A DNA stretch of 64,000 nt from a bacterium (GCA_016708315.1 JADJGC010000015.1:10507-74506); one strand, 5' to 3'. Counted from the first letter of the stretch, positions 1 through 10,196 are shown. Numbers and translations: made by a program. Notes: generated by a model from the letters alone, not told the origin.

Positions 1-51
1 TAAGGTATTGCCGTACAGACCATTACCAAACAAGACGATGTTAGTGGCTAT

Positions 52-86
52 AAACAAAAAGCCCTCCGCGGCGAACCGCAGAGGGC
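52..86 (-). terminator. Intrinsic terminator after the first T9SS cargo gene
   Basis: On the minus strand an 11-position stem (GCCCTCTGCGG paired with CCGCGGAGGGC, one mismatch) with a TTCG tetraloop is followed by TTTTTG. It lies just downstream of the stop codon at 110 and ends transcription of that gene. Confidence 0.85.
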
Positions 87-109
87 TTAATATCAAGTCC
101 CCAAGAGAC

Positions 110-985
110 TTACTTCATCAGCATCATCTTCTTGGTTTCAGTAAAGTCATTTGCAGTCATTCTGTAGAGGTAAATACCCGACGCGACGGCCGAGCCGCGA
201 TCATCGGTACCATCCCAATCAACGCGCTTGTTGCCAGCGGTCAAATACTCGTCAACTAGCGTTTTCACCTTCTGACCAAGAATGTTGAAAACTTCAATCT
301 TGGTCTTGGCTGCTGTCGGAAGAGCGAAATCTATTGACGTCGTCGGATTAAACGGATTCGGGTTGTTCTGGCTAATTGAGAATGCTTCCGGGAGCACCGG
401 TCCGTCAAACTCCTGCACGGGCAATCTTACGTCCGCGTTAGTCGGCGAATTGACAAATTCGGGACAGATGTCATTAGCGCCAGTTTCATCAGAGATTAAA
501 AAGCGACCAGCAGGGCCAAACTTGGCAGAGTCTAAGCTGATGACATCCGCAGTAGCCCCTGCTTTCACTTGGAACCAAATGTCCCAAATTTTAACCGCCA
601 CATTTCCTGTGTTTGCCGGAAATGGACTACTTGGATCAAACGAGACTACTCCAGGACCAATTATGCTCAGTGTTGTGTCAGTTCTATAAATCTGTCTCTG
701 AAAACCTAAAGTAACAAAATCTGGGTTAAAAGCCATCTTGTAGTAACGAATATTGGTCCCGCTCCACTTAATCCCGAGCGACATACCCAGAACTGGACTA
801 TCAGAGTACATATATATCGGCACCGCAAATGTGTCACCCGGCGTCACAACTGGAACCACAACTGGGCCAACACGCACCGTATCCCTAGCACCGGGATCTG
901 TGCCGCATGGTTCTTGTCCAAATGCTGCGAACAACGGCAGCGTTAGAAAAACGGCAACCAATGCCATAAACAATTTGCTTTTCAT
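110..985 (-). CDS. Secreted cohesin-like protein with T9SS C-terminal sorting domain
   Basis: A 291-residue exported protein. The ATG at 985 is chosen over the upstream start of the open frame because it follows a perfect AGGAGGT ribosome site and begins a clear signal peptide (residues 1-24, ending FAAFGQ). Residues about 40-185 are a beta-rich segment resembling the cohesin-like sandwiches of its neighbours (pattern GDTFAVPIYMYS). Residues about 205-291 form a T9SS type A sorting domain: NNPNPFNPTTSI, then FNILGQKVKTLVDE, then ASGIYLYRM and the end TKKMMLMK. By family knowledge such domains direct export across the outer membrane and surface attachment. There is no catalytic motif; a structural or binding role is inferred. 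Confidence 0.85.
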   Translation of the reverse strand: MKSKLFMALVAVFLTLPLFAAFGQEPCGTDPGARDTVRVGPVVVPVVTPGDTFAVPIYMYSDSPVLGMSLGIKWSGTNIRYYKMAFNPDFVTLGFQRQIYRTDTTLSIIGPGVVSFDPSSPFPANTGNVAVKIWDIWFQVKAGATADVISLDSAKFGPAGRFLISDETGANDICPEFVNSPTNADVRLPVQEFDGPVLPEAFSISQNNPNPFNPTTSIDFALPTAAKTKIEVFNILGQKVKTLVDEYLTAGNKRVDWDGTDDRGSAVASGIYLYRMTANDFTETKKMMLMK

Positions 986-1257
986 GTTACCTCCTATCAA
1001 GGTCAATCAATCTAAATTCTTGTCCAATAGTGCGTCGCATGTGCAAGTCTCGCAATCCGTGTTAGAAATGTACAGGCTACTACCTATAACACACAAATGC
1101 AGACGCAAAGTTCCAGCTATATATCCAGTTAAAGATGTCAAGTCAACTTATTTTTAGCAACATAAAAAATCGAATTTGCCCGTCTCTTTCGCACTTATGC
1201 CCACACGTCACAGACATGTCACAAGTGCTGCAAAGCCGCTTATTAATCCAATTTTGC

Positions 1258-3609
1258 TCATTGCGGCGGAGGCGGGCCCCCACTGAAGATGTGAGCAATC
1301 AAGTACACGGCATCCGAGATATTGACTACTGTGCTGGCATCGGCATCGCCATTATAAACCGGTGGTGCAGCTCCGCCACTGAAGATGTAGTTGATGAGGT
1401 AAACAGGATCGCTCACACTCAGCACACCATCGACGTTAGCATCTCCGCGAAGCCCTCCAGCGACATTCAACGTCCCGGGAATAATCGCCGGAGCATAACT
1501 TCCCACGGGCGTGTTAATCGTGAATAACAGCGTGGAGTAGCGCGTAGTATCAACGAGATTCAAGCCAACCAGCGGCGGTGTAGCATTGTACCGGAAGTAC
1601 ATCCGAAAAAGCGTACCGTCACCCTCTGGTATGCCGCCGTCATTGTCAGTAAATTGCAGCGTGAATCGCTTGCTGGAAGGATCATTGGATGCGGTGGACT
1701 TTGATGTAAAATCGGCTGCTCGTGTTCCGACGTATGATACCGAATCCAATGTGATATTCATGTTGCCTGCATAAGTTACCGGCAAACGCAATGAGGTTAT
1801 CGGAGCGAAATTCTTCAATCTTACGTCACATACCAACGGATCGCCAGCGTCACCGTTAAATCCTACAAACTCTATTGAATCCGCATGAACGATCACGAAG
1901 GACGGCATATACTCTGTCGCCTCGCCTTCCGGGCCGGTAATTCGAAGACTGACATCATAAGTGCCGGGAGTCGTATATTCATGCATCGCATTCTGGCCGG
2001 CGGCGCTGTCGCCATCGCCAAAGAACCACATCCACGTGTTTACGACCGAGGCTGAACTTCCGTTGAAGCTCACCGACAATGGAGCAGAACCAATCTGGAC
2101 ATCGGCAGAAGCGGTCGCCGAGAACAAGGATTGCAGTGCCGTAAAGGCGTTAATTCTGCCGGTGCCAAGCATACCAATGTAACTTGGATTCTGAGCGTCG
2201 ATATTGTCGGTCGATGCGACAATCAAGTCGCGCACTTCTGAAGAACTCAAACCAGGAACGCGCGAGCGAATCAAACCTGCCAAGCCGGCGACGTGCGGCG
2301 ATGCCATTGAAGTACCGCTCAAGAATCCATAGGTAGCACTGCCGTGGTTGGAATAAGTCGAGTTGATGCTGGAACCGGGCGCCGATACGTCAACCCATGT
2401 GCCATAATTCGAGAAGGAAGATTTCGCACCGGTAGAAGTGACTGATGCGACAGCCAACACATCTGTGCGCGCCGCAAGGTAACTTGCTGTGGTGTTGCCG
2501 CTGTTCCCTGAAGAAGTGACCACAACCATGCCATTGGCAATCGCATTGTCCACTGCGGCAGAAATACCGCCGGAATTGGAAGATCCCCAACTGCAATTGA
2601 CTGCCGTCACGCCAAGTTGCGTCGCATAGTTGAATGCTTGCGCGGCAAAATCCATCCGTACATAACCGGTCTCACCACCGGACGAGTTGGCCTGAGACCA
2701 ACCGATTCGCAGCGGCACAACCCGGCAACCGCCCGTCGGAGTCCAACCTCCTGCCACCCCGGCTACACCAATTGAGTTGTTGGTAATTGCTGCCATTGTG
2801 CCGGCAGTATGAGTGCCATGCCCGTTAAAATCCATTGGATTGTTGTCCGGTGTTCCGCCGTCTTCACCCGACCATTGACCGGTCACATCAACCCAGTCCC
2901 AGCCGCGGATGTCATCGACGTATCCGTTGCCATCATCATCTTCGTTTTCGAATCCGTTATACTCCGCCCAGTTGATCCAGACGTTTCCGTTGATATAAGG
3001 TGACGCTCCCGCCAAATCGGGATGCTGCCACTGTACACCGGTGTCCATTGCTCCTACGAGAATTGAACTGTCACCGCTTTCAATATCCCAGGCTTCCGGC
3101 GCATCAATATCTCGGTCATTTGCCTGGTGCAGACCCCACAGCCCGCTGAACGAAGCATCATTGGGAGTTGCATCAATCGGATGAACTCCGACCTTTTCGA
3201 CTCCAGCAACCTGGTCGAGCGCCGCAAACTCCTTGAAGGCATCGTCAAGACTTAGAGTCGTGTCGAAAGTAACTCGGTAGTAGCCTGAAAGATCTTGGTC
3301 ACCGCGTGACAGCGATTTTTCTGTCTGGACAAACATCTTCTCAAGAGCATTAACCCGATAGGTGTTGAATAGCGCATCTACAGCGGAGAACCCGGTTTGC
3401 GGATTCTGCTTATCAACTGAAAAAGAAGATCTGGAGTAATCATCGGAGAATTTGATTACCAATACACCCTTGGCATACCACCAATCTCCGCCGGTGCTTC
3501 CGTCCGGTTGAACGACGGCGCTGACTGGCTGTCCGATCATCAGCAATAAGATCGCAATTAGTAAAATGCTTTTGCAACGGGCAATGACAGTCGTCGGGGA
3601 AAAGTCCAT
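1258..3609 (-). CDS. Secreted S8 subtilisin-like protease with PKD, cohesin-like and dockerin modules
   Basis: A 783-residue exported serine protease. The ATG at 3609 is preferred because it follows AAGGAG and starts the signal peptide (residues 1-31); the open frame upstream is non-coding in character. Residues about 45-150 look like a propeptide. The catalytic domain has Asp189 (GAMDTGVQ), His264 (NGHGTHTAG) and Ser434 (SGTSMASPH), so the triad is complete. A PKD domain follows (about 500-575, WMWFFGDGDSA), then a cohesin-like sandwich (about 580-715), then two dockerin halves at the extreme C-terminus (GDANVDGVLSVSD and GDADASTVVNISD). It ends GGPPPPQ with no T9SS tail, so retention may depend on the dockerin; this is inference. 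Confidence 0.93.
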   Translation of the reverse strand: MDFSPTTVIARCKSILLIAILLLMIGQPVSAVVQPDGSTGGDWWYAKGVLVIKFSDDYSRSSFSVDKQNPQTGFSAVDALFNTYRVNALEKMFVQTEKSLSRGDQDLSGYYRVTFDTTLSLDDAFKEFAALDQVAGVEKVGVHPIDATPNDASFSGLWGLHQANDRDIDAPEAWDIESGDSSILVGAMDTGVQWQHPDLAGASPYINGNVWINWAEYNGFENEDDDGNGYVDDIRGWDWVDVTGQWSGEDGGTPDNNPMDFNGHGTHTAGTMAAITNNSIGVAGVAGGWTPTGGCRVVPLRIGWSQANSSGGETGYVRMDFAAQAFNYATQLGVTAVNCSWGSSNSGGISAAVDNAIANGMVVVTSSGNSGNTTASYLAARTDVLAVASVTSTGAKSSFSNYGTWVDVSAPGSSINSTYSNHGSATYGFLSGTSMASPHVAGLAGLIRSRVPGLSSSEVRDLIVASTDNIDAQNPSYIGMLGTGRINAFTALQSLFSATASADVQIGSAPLSVSFNGSSASVVNTWMWFFGDGDSAAGQNAMHEYTTPGTYDVSLRITGPEGEATEYMPSFVIVHADSIEFVGFNGDAGDPLVCDVRLKNFAPITSLRLPVTYAGNMNITLDSVSYVGTRAADFTSKSTASNDPSSKRFTLQFTDNDGGIPEGDGTLFRMYFRYNATPPLVGLNLVDTTRYSTLLFTINTPVGSYAPAIIPGTLNVAGGLRGDANVDGVLSVSDPVYLINYIFSGGAAPPVYNGDADASTVVNISDAVYLIAHIFSGGPPPPQ

Positions 3610-3750
3610 GAACGGCTCCTTCGGGTATTCCAAGAATGTGATGTCTATCAACGGTTTTAATCTGCCCCAACATTTGAATATAGCCACCATTGACCAAAAA
3701 GTCAACCGTAGATACGCACTCAGAAGGTCGCCGGGGATATTCTGGCCACA

Positions 3751-3788
3751 AATAAGAAGCCGCACCTGACCGAAGTCAAGTGCGGCTT
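3751..3788 (-). terminator. Intrinsic terminator after the Asp-box/dockerin gene
   Basis: On the minus strand AAGCCGCAC pairs with GTGCGGCTT, extended by GACT/GTCA-type pairs around a single mismatch and closed by a TTCG loop, followed by the T-rich CTTATTTG. It lies 50 bases past the stop codon at 3839 and upstream of the protease start. Confidence 0.75.
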
Positions 3789-3838
3789 ACTTTATGATTC
3801 ATCCAATGTGATTACTCACATCAGAATATGATCACAAA

Positions 3839-6800
3839 TTACGGGCAGAACGGAGCCGGACCACCGCCGAAGATGTGGGCGATCAAGTACACGGCGTCAG
3901 AAATGCTGATACCGCCGCTACCATTGGCGTCGCCAAGACACGGCTGAGCCGGGGCCGGGCCACCACCAAAGATGTGGGCGATAATGTACACGGCGTCAGA
4001 GATGCTGAAGCCGCCGCTGTTGTTGGCGTCACCGCATAGGCAAGCCGAGCAGATATCAGCATTCGGAGCAAGACCAAGTCCGCAAAGGAACTCTTGGGCC
4101 TTGTTCAATGACGCTGTCACGCCGACCAAACCACCTGCACGAGTACCAGCAATAACTACCACAAATCTGGCAGTATCGTTGGTCGCGCCATTGATGGTCA
4201 GATCGCGATGGATCAGGACACCACCGCTCAAGTCTTCAGCAACGCCAGAATACAGGCGGTACGTGCCTTGAGTGAGGGTTTCCGTGATTGCCCAAATTGA
4301 GTCGTTATCATATCCGTTGTCCGGATAGATGTATGTCGGGTTGTCAAGTACCCAACCGCCGACGATGTCATTGCCATCATTTCTGTAGGCAGCGGTGGCA
4401 CCGTAGCGGGCTTCGCTACCGACCGACCAGGCACCTCTCTGCCATACGGCAGCAAGGCTAGGAATCGATCCAGCAGTGTTATCAGAAGCTGAGTCTGACG
4501 GAATATCCCAATCGGTGTAGTAAGCAAGGCTAACATTGCTTATGGTGCCGGCTGGATTCTTGGGTCCCTTGTACACTTTGAACTGGCCAACATAGAAGTC
4601 GCCGCTGTCCGGGTGCTTGGAGGTATACCAATTAACGTCAAAGCCAATAGTGGAGTCGCGGTTGACACCCTTACCAGTGGCTCTTCTGTAGGTACCAAAG
4701 GAGGTTGAGTCGATCGTCATGCCGGCGGTCGCCGCGTAGGTGTAACCATACGGGTTCGTTCCGGTCGGGGCGCCGACGCCGCCGAAGGTCGAATAGCTCA
4801 GATTCAATACGTCGTTACCAATAATCAGGTGACCTTCATAGAGGTAGCTGGTATCCGCGTGGTCTGCGAAGTAGTTGAACATTCTACCGGCGACGTTAGC
4901 CGAGACTTGCGAAGCCTGGTTGACGTTCAACTGGTTGATGTTCGTACGAAGTGCAGAGTTCTGCGGAAGGTGGAACGGATTGAAGTTATACAAACTAACC
5001 GGGATCGAGGTAACCGCCATGGCACCCTTATCAGGTGTGGTGTAGGTCACGTCGATTGTTCCCTGATAGAGACCCTGCGTGCCCGGACCCGTGATACGAG
5101 CCTGGAATACGGAGGTGTTGGTACAGCCAGCCGGGCAAACGCCAGCAGACGGACCAACCGGGAACGTGATGAAACCGCCGGTGGCAGTCACTGACCAATT
5201 GGCAGCGCTGTTACCGGAGTTCGACAAGGTGATGTTCTCGTTCTTGATCTGTCCCGGAGTAGTGGTGTACGGATACACATACTCAGCCGGGGTGGCGCCA
5301 AGGCTGACAAATGATGTCATGGAGAAACAGCCGACGGAGATGTTCTTAATCGGGCTGTTGGTCCAGGTGCCTTCGGTCTGAACGATACCACCAGCATCAG
5401 TATCTTCAACATACTGGATGCGCAGTGAGTCGGTCACGTACATGGCGGATGATGACCAATGCTCTGATTTGCAGGTACCCGCGGCGCAATTGTGCGTCGT
5501 GGTATTGGTCAAGTTAACCGGAGGACCCCAAGTCAAACCGCTCGAGCTTGAAGCCTGAGCATAAATGTCACCATTCTTGAAAGCGCCGGCTGACACGTCG
5601 AAGGTCAACGGATCGGTCTCGTCGCTCTTGAAATAGGTGTAGGTCAGATACAGGATCTTGTTAGCACCAACGGTACACTCACTAAGATTCATCTTGGCAA
5701 CGTTCTTCGTCCAAGCGCCGACGTCGCCGGCTGCATCAAAGTGATTAGCATCGATGGCAAGACTGATGCACTGGCCGCAATCATCCCAGTGACGAAGCTT
5801 GGCAGCCTGTGATGACACAGTACCGGCAACTGAGTCAAAGGTCGGAGCGTTCCATGCAACATGGAGACAGCCGTCTGCAGTGTACATGGCATCGCAATCG
5901 GTGTATGCGCGCTCAAGCTCGGCGCCGGTGTACTCCGTGATATTTACCAATGCTCCCCAGGTGTTACCCAGGTTGCTTGATTCACGATAGACAACGTCAC
6001 CGTTATGCTGCTGAATACCGCCGGTGAAGGCCTGATCCTTCGAACGGATGTAGACAATCGCTACATTGTTCGAGTTCGGGTCTTGGGCGATAACAGGAGT
6101 GATATTATCAGTTGAGTCAATCCAGAATCCGCAAGTCGGACCGCTGGCAGTGATACCGTTGTTGGAACGATAGTAAACCAGGGACTGAACGTCAGTGGTC
6201 GTGGTCGGGCTTTCGCTGGCGACCGCATGGACGATAGCATTGGCGCCATCATTGTCGACGGCGCAGATCGGCCAAATATACGGACCTTCGAGAGCATCTG
6301 AACCGCTAACGATTGCTTGACAGTTGGCAGCCGGGAAGGCCCAAGTCGAGAACGAAGCGGCGCCGAGCGCGAAGTCGCGGCCGGTCTTGGTTCCGCCACC
6401 AGCGACGTTATGGAAAATCACCACCGGGACGTTAGCAATCGAGCTAAATCCGATGTTAGTATAGCCGCTACCGGTTGAGCCTTCAAGATCGGCGACGTTT
6501 GCCACAGTCGCAGTTCCGAGCTGATAGCCATAATATTCGGCTACACGGTTCGCCGTGCTTGCACCCGGCAGAACCATCCAAACGTTGTGAACCCAGCCGC
6601 CGCCGACAGCAATTTGGCGACCCATGGAACCGTTGTGCTGGTAATCCTGATAGGTAGCACCGATGGTATAGATACCGTCAGGGCTAAATCCAAGTGCTTG
6701 AGGAGGTGTCTGAGTGCCGGGTTTGCCGATGGAAGGATCATACGATACTTCTTCAGCACCGGCGATTGGTAGAGCTGGTATATCGCTCACCAGATCGCGA

Positions 6801-6913
6801 GGGTCGACGCCATTGTGTGATGCTTTCGTGGCCTTAGCCGCGAATGCCGTCACATTTGCGATCGACAACAGGAATAACGCGAGAACAAACAACAGAGAAA
6901 GCTTTCTCGTCAT
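3839..6913 (-). CDS. Large secreted Asp-box (sialidase-like) protein with C-terminal dockerin pair
   Basis: A 1,024-residue exported protein with signal peptide 1-25 and an AAGGAGC ribosome site before the ATG. The N-terminal half has Asp-box-like turns of a beta-propeller (YRESSNLGNTWG, ASSSSGLTWG), as in sialidases and BNR proteins, but no sialidase catalytic set was recognised. The middle contains an Ig-like segment (about 560-650) and a beta-rich segment of unknown type. The C-terminus has two dockerin halves (GDANNSGGFSISDAVYII and GDANGSGGISISDAVYLI), each with DxNxSG loops and flanked by cysteines, ending GGGPAPFCP. There is no T9SS tail. A carbohydrate-related or adhesive role is possible but unproven. 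Confidence 0.85.
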   Translation of the reverse strand: MTRKLSLLFVLALFLLSIANVTAFAAKATKASHNGVDPRDLVSDIPALPIAGAEEVSYDPSIGKPGTQTPPQALGFSPDGIYTIGATYQDYQHNGSMGRQIAVGGGWVHNVWMVLPGASTANRVAEYYGYQLGTATVANVADLEGSTGSGYTNIGFSSIANVPVVIFHNVAGGGTKTGRDFALGAASFSTWAFPAANCQAIVSGSDALEGPYIWPICAVDNDGANAIVHAVASESPTTTTDVQSLVYYRSNNGITASGPTCGFWIDSTDNITPVIAQDPNSNNVAIVYIRSKDQAFTGGIQQHNGDVVYRESSNLGNTWGALVNITEYTGAELERAYTDCDAMYTADGCLHVAWNAPTFDSVAGTVSSQAAKLRHWDDCGQCISLAIDANHFDAAGDVGAWTKNVAKMNLSECTVGANKILYLTYTYFKSDETDPLTFDVSAGAFKNGDIYAQASSSSGLTWGPPVNLTNTTTHNCAAGTCKSEHWSSSAMYVTDSLRIQYVEDTDAGGIVQTEGTWTNSPIKNISVGCFSMTSFVSLGATPAEYVYPYTTTPGQIKNENITLSNSGNSAANWSVTATGGFITFPVGPSAGVCPAGCTNTSVFQARITGPGTQGLYQGTIDVTYTTPDKGAMAVTSIPVSLYNFNPFHLPQNSALRTNINQLNVNQASQVSANVAGRMFNYFADHADTSYLYEGHLIIGNDVLNLSYSTFGGVGAPTGTNPYGYTYAATAGMTIDSTSFGTYRRATGKGVNRDSTIGFDVNWYTSKHPDSGDFYVGQFKVYKGPKNPAGTISNVSLAYYTDWDIPSDSASDNTAGSIPSLAAVWQRGAWSVGSEARYGATAAYRNDGNDIVGGWVLDNPTYIYPDNGYDNDSIWAITETLTQGTYRLYSGVAEDLSGGVLIHRDLTINGATNDTARFVVVIAGTRAGGLVGVTASLNKAQEFLCGLGLAPNADICSACLCGDANNSGGFSISDAVYIIAHIFGGGPAPAQPCLGDANGSGGISISDAVYLIAHIFGGGPAPFCP

Positions 6914-7414
6914 GTTCTGCTCCTTTCAGAGAGTGAAAACGTTGCAATTAAATTCCGTGTCTTTCGAACTTACCTAAAGATGTTCTGCTGGTGGGAGCAT
7001 CACCTCCTAAATGTTCCTTCAAAAAATTAAGGAAGGTTAGACGATGAATCTTTTTCAACTTTGTCACGTAAACCGTATCAGAACTTTGTGTTGGTCAGAG
7101 TCGATCTACGCACAGACATTGCTGCAACTTCCAATAAAACTGTAGCAACAAATTACGCCTGCGTGCAACTCAAACCTCGAACAAAGTCTAACTTGCAGAC
7201 AGTCGGAATGCTACATACAGCTTTTTAGCTTGTGAAGACCTTAAGACCTGTCATGTTTCGACAAAGCCCGAACTTTGCCGTGGAACCGCATAACAGTCTC
7301 TTCCCGTAACACCATAAGTATAGAATTTTAAGCCGATTCTGTCAACTCTTTTTTGCTCGGAATCGGTCTGGATAACGCCGTTTTGGGGCCATTGCGCAGC
7401 CCATTTTTGCCCCT
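6914..7414. other. Long intergenic region with leader of the Asp-box gene
   Basis: No gene is supported here. On the minus strand it forms the leader of the gene starting at 6913. At 6998-7010 that strand carries TTAGGAGGTGATG, a near-perfect Shine-Dalgarno core, but the ATG directly abuts it and the frame closes after eight codons. No known riboswitch was recognised. Confidence 0.5.
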
Positions 7415-7450
7415 AAAAAGCTCAAGCGGACCCTTGAAGGATCCGCTTGA
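7415..7450 (-). terminator. Intrinsic terminator after the frameshifted repeat-protein gene
   Basis: On the minus strand TCAAGCGGA pairs exactly with TCCGCTTGA, with an inner CCTT/AAGG pairing, and is followed by GCTTTTTAGG. It sits 31 bases beyond the stop codon at 7482. Confidence 0.85.
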
Positions 7451-7481
7451 AAGAGTAAGTCGGCCTATCCTGTTGGATAGC

Positions 7482-10196
7482 TTACGGGCAGCTTGCGCAG
7501 GGCGCCGCTCCGCCGCCAAAGATGTAACTAATCAGATAGACCACGTCCGCAACGCTGGTCGCACCGCTGCAGTCGGGATCGCCTCCTCGGACGGTTGCCG
7601 GAGCGGCTCCGCCTGAGAAGATGTAGTTGATCAAATGTACCACGTCGGCAATCGAAATCGCCATGGATCCGTCGGCATCTCCGCAAATGCCGTCGATGAC
7701 TGATATGCTCGTAAACATGGTATCTGCTCGCCCGTCGCCGCTTAGAGCTATGAAGCGCAGGTTATAGACCGAGTCCTTTTGGTTTGGTATCGGGTCGAGA
7801 GTATAGCTTCCTCGTCCGTTACCGGAATCGACCAATACAGCGTTCCACGGCGCTATTGGCTGACCTGACACTGATAGGGCTGCCGGTGGACTATCGACAT
7901 CAGACGAGCGCAGATAGAGCCTGAGAATGTCTGAATTGATGTTTACCGTGTAGCTCGCGTTCAAGTTCACGAGCACGGGCGACTGTGGGCCGGCTTCGAT
8001 AACGGTCAAGACGACCATCTCGGTGTCGACTAACGGCGGGGTTGCCTCCCTGACTCGGAATACGAGGTTATACACGCCGGCAGCGGTAAATCCCGGTGTG
8101 TAGAGCAACCGAGATGTTGCTGTGCCTGCAGGTTGACCCGTAAGAGCCGTAAATGTCGCTCCGGACGGAAGTGCGGATGATGTAAGATTCACAGGTAGAC
8201 CATCTGGATCGGAACCCGTGATATTGATATCAAGAGTCTGGCCCTCAAGAACCGAGAGCGACCCAATCGGGTTCAGAACCGGCGGTACCGATACGTTGGT
8301 AACACTAAATGTCCACGGCGAATATCGATACAGATTCGCATTTGTCTGATCTATCGCCAGCATAACAACCTTATAGCTTCCAGCTTGCTGGAAATTGGGG
8401 CTGAATGTGAAGACCGCCGTATCGCCCATATCATTCACACTCATATTGGCAGGCAATGGCTGGGCAAACAGAATCGTGGTATCATTTCCACTGACAGTAA
8501 ACAACTTTGCCGTCAAAATTGGATCCGTTTCATCAGCGTCGTTCGAGTAAAAGGTGATGTTCACCGTATTGCCTTCTGCTACTATTCGCGTTCCGCAATC
8601 TGCGGGAATTGGACAAGTCAGAAGCGGTGTATAATTAGGCTGGTCGGGTGCAATTGGCGAATCGTTGACCCTCAACACAACGCGCGAAGTGTCGATTATC
8701 TGGTTGTCCGCGCCATCGATAGCGTAGAAAACAACCACATAGATGCCTAACTGCAAGTTCGCAGTCTGCCACTCAAAAGCCGCAGTCCCGTTTCCATTAT
8801 CCGTAAATGTACTTGTCCACGGTAGCGGTGTGCTTGAATCCAGATTCGCGGTAACACTATCGGCGTCTGATGAAGTCAAAGTCAAATTAATCAGATCGCC
8901 TTCGATCACAGTGACAGTATCAAGATCGTTCAAGACGGTCGTGTTTCTTCGCACTGCAAGGACCGGCGTTTGATTGCCCGCCTCTTCAACGTTGACGACC
9001 ACAAGCTCTGTATCAGACCTCTGGCCATCAGTTGCGATAAACGTCAGGTCATAGAGACCGGCCTGCACAAAGACCGGCGCAAATGTAAATGATCCTCTGC
9101 CGTTACCGGAATCCACAAAGACCGAATTGAGCGGCGGTACAAGCAGCGAATCAATCTTCAACTGCGGAATTGTGCCGTCAGGATCGGTGGCACTGATCTG
9201 GAACGCAAGAATCTCGCCCTCGGTCACAAATTGCGTATCCGCCGGAACAACAAGTATTGGCGGTTGCGGCACATTCGTAACCTGTATCAGAACAGTCTCA
9301 TTGTCAGTCTTGTTGCCGTCCGAGGCAAATATCTTGACCGAATACAATCCTGACTGCGTGAAGCTGGGCTGGAATCGGAATGATCCCGCACCGTTGGCAG
9401 AATCGATCAGGATAGCATTCTGAGGAACACTCTGAGCATAGAAGAATGGAGTAGATCCATCCGGGTCGGTTGCAGAAATTCGGAACTCAAGCATCTGCCC
9501 TTCCGCTACCGACTTCGTGCCAATCGCCGCCAACACCGGTGCTTGGTTGGTTACCTGCACCGTGATAGTAGCGGTGTCGCGCGAACTCAACGCCGGCGAT
9601 TCATCGTCAGTACACAAGACGATAAACTGATGAATGCCGGTATCACTTGCTGTCGGCAACCAGCGAAGTGACCCGCGATTATTGGTTGAATCAGTAAATA
9701 CCGCAGTAGTCGGCTTGGCTAAAGCGAGCAAGTAGAGACGTCCGCCATTGGCGTCGGTTGAGTCAGTCGCGACTACGTGAATCTTAACTGAATCTCCGGG
9801 CACTGCCGTCACGTTGGCAATTGGTGAGATCTTCGGAGCGCGATTGATATCCAGCGTCGTAATCGCAACCTTCTCTTGATCGACAGCGCCATCGTCGTCA
9901 AGCGCGAAGAAAGTCACTGTATCGGTTCCGGCATCGAAGTAGTTCGGCGAATAGGTAAACGAACCGGCGCCGTTGCCTGAATCGACGAAGACATAGTTGT
10001 TCATCAACGTATTCACCAGAAGATTTGGTGTCCCGGCTTCGTCCGTCGCATGGACACGGAAGGTCAGGATGTTGCCCTCGGCAATCTGCTTGGTACCGAT
10101 CGAGTCGAGTACCGGCGGCAGATTTCCTGCTTCGCCTACGGTAATCTGGACACTCTCGCTATCTGCTAAGACGCCATCACTGGCAACGAACAACAC
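7482..10196 (-). CDS. C-terminal part of a frameshifted Ig/cadherin-like repeat protein with dockerin
   Basis: This 904-residue frame is the continuation of the gene that begins at 13335. Its apparent start lies inside a repeat (the frame picks up at YNVLFVASDG) and has no ribosome site or signal peptide, so it is not an independent gene. It contains eight further Ig/cadherin-like repeats, more diverged than those upstream, with DSGNGxGSF turns and xxSDPDG motifs. It ends with two dockerin halves (CGDADGSMAISIADVVHLI; GGDPDCSGATSVADVVYLI) and GGGAAPCASCP. Read without one base at 10207-10210, the two frames fuse into a protein of about 1,950 residues. Whether the extra base is real or a sequencing error cannot be told from the window. 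Confidence 0.85.
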   Translation of the reverse strand: MLFVASDGVLADSESVQITVGEAGNLPPVLDSIGTKQIAEGNILTFRVHATDEAGTPNLLVNTLMNNYVFVDSGNGAGSFTYSPNYFDAGTDTVTFFALDDDGAVDQEKVAITTLDINRAPKISPIANVTAVPGDSVKIHVVATDSTDANGGRLYLLALAKPTTAVFTDSTNNRGSLRWLPTASDTGIHQFIVLCTDDESPALSSRDTATITVQVTNQAPVLAAIGTKSVAEGQMLEFRISATDPDGSTPFFYAQSVPQNAILIDSANGAGSFRFQPSFTQSGLYSVKIFASDGNKTDNETVLIQVTNVPQPPILVVPADTQFVTEGEILAFQISATDPDGTIPQLKIDSLLVPPLNSVFVDSGNGRGSFTFAPVFVQAGLYDLTFIATDGQRSDTELVVVNVEEAGNQTPVLAVRRNTTVLNDLDTVTVIEGDLINLTLTSSDADSVTANLDSSTPLPWTSTFTDNGNGTAAFEWQTANLQLGIYVVVFYAIDGADNQIIDTSRVVLRVNDSPIAPDQPNYTPLLTCPIPADCGTRIVAEGNTVNITFYSNDADETDPILTAKLFTVSGNDTTILFAQPLPANMSVNDMGDTAVFTFSPNFQQAGSYKVVMLAIDQTNANLYRYSPWTFSVTNVSVPPVLNPIGSLSVLEGQTLDINITGSDPDGLPVNLTSSALPSGATFTALTGQPAGTATSRLLYTPGFTAAGVYNLVFRVREATPPLVDTEMVVLTVIEAGPQSPVLVNLNASYTVNINSDILRLYLRSSDVDSPPAALSVSGQPIAPWNAVLVDSGNGRGSYTLDPIPNQKDSVYNLRFIALSGDGRADTMFTSISVIDGICGDADGSMAISIADVVHLINYIFSGGAAPATVRGGDPDCSGATSVADVVYLISYIFGGGAAPCASCP

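Noticed and set aside
7482..10196. An independent gene starting near 10196
   Set aside because: The start lies in the middle of a repeat, without ribosome site or signal peptide; the upstream frame supplies the missing part.
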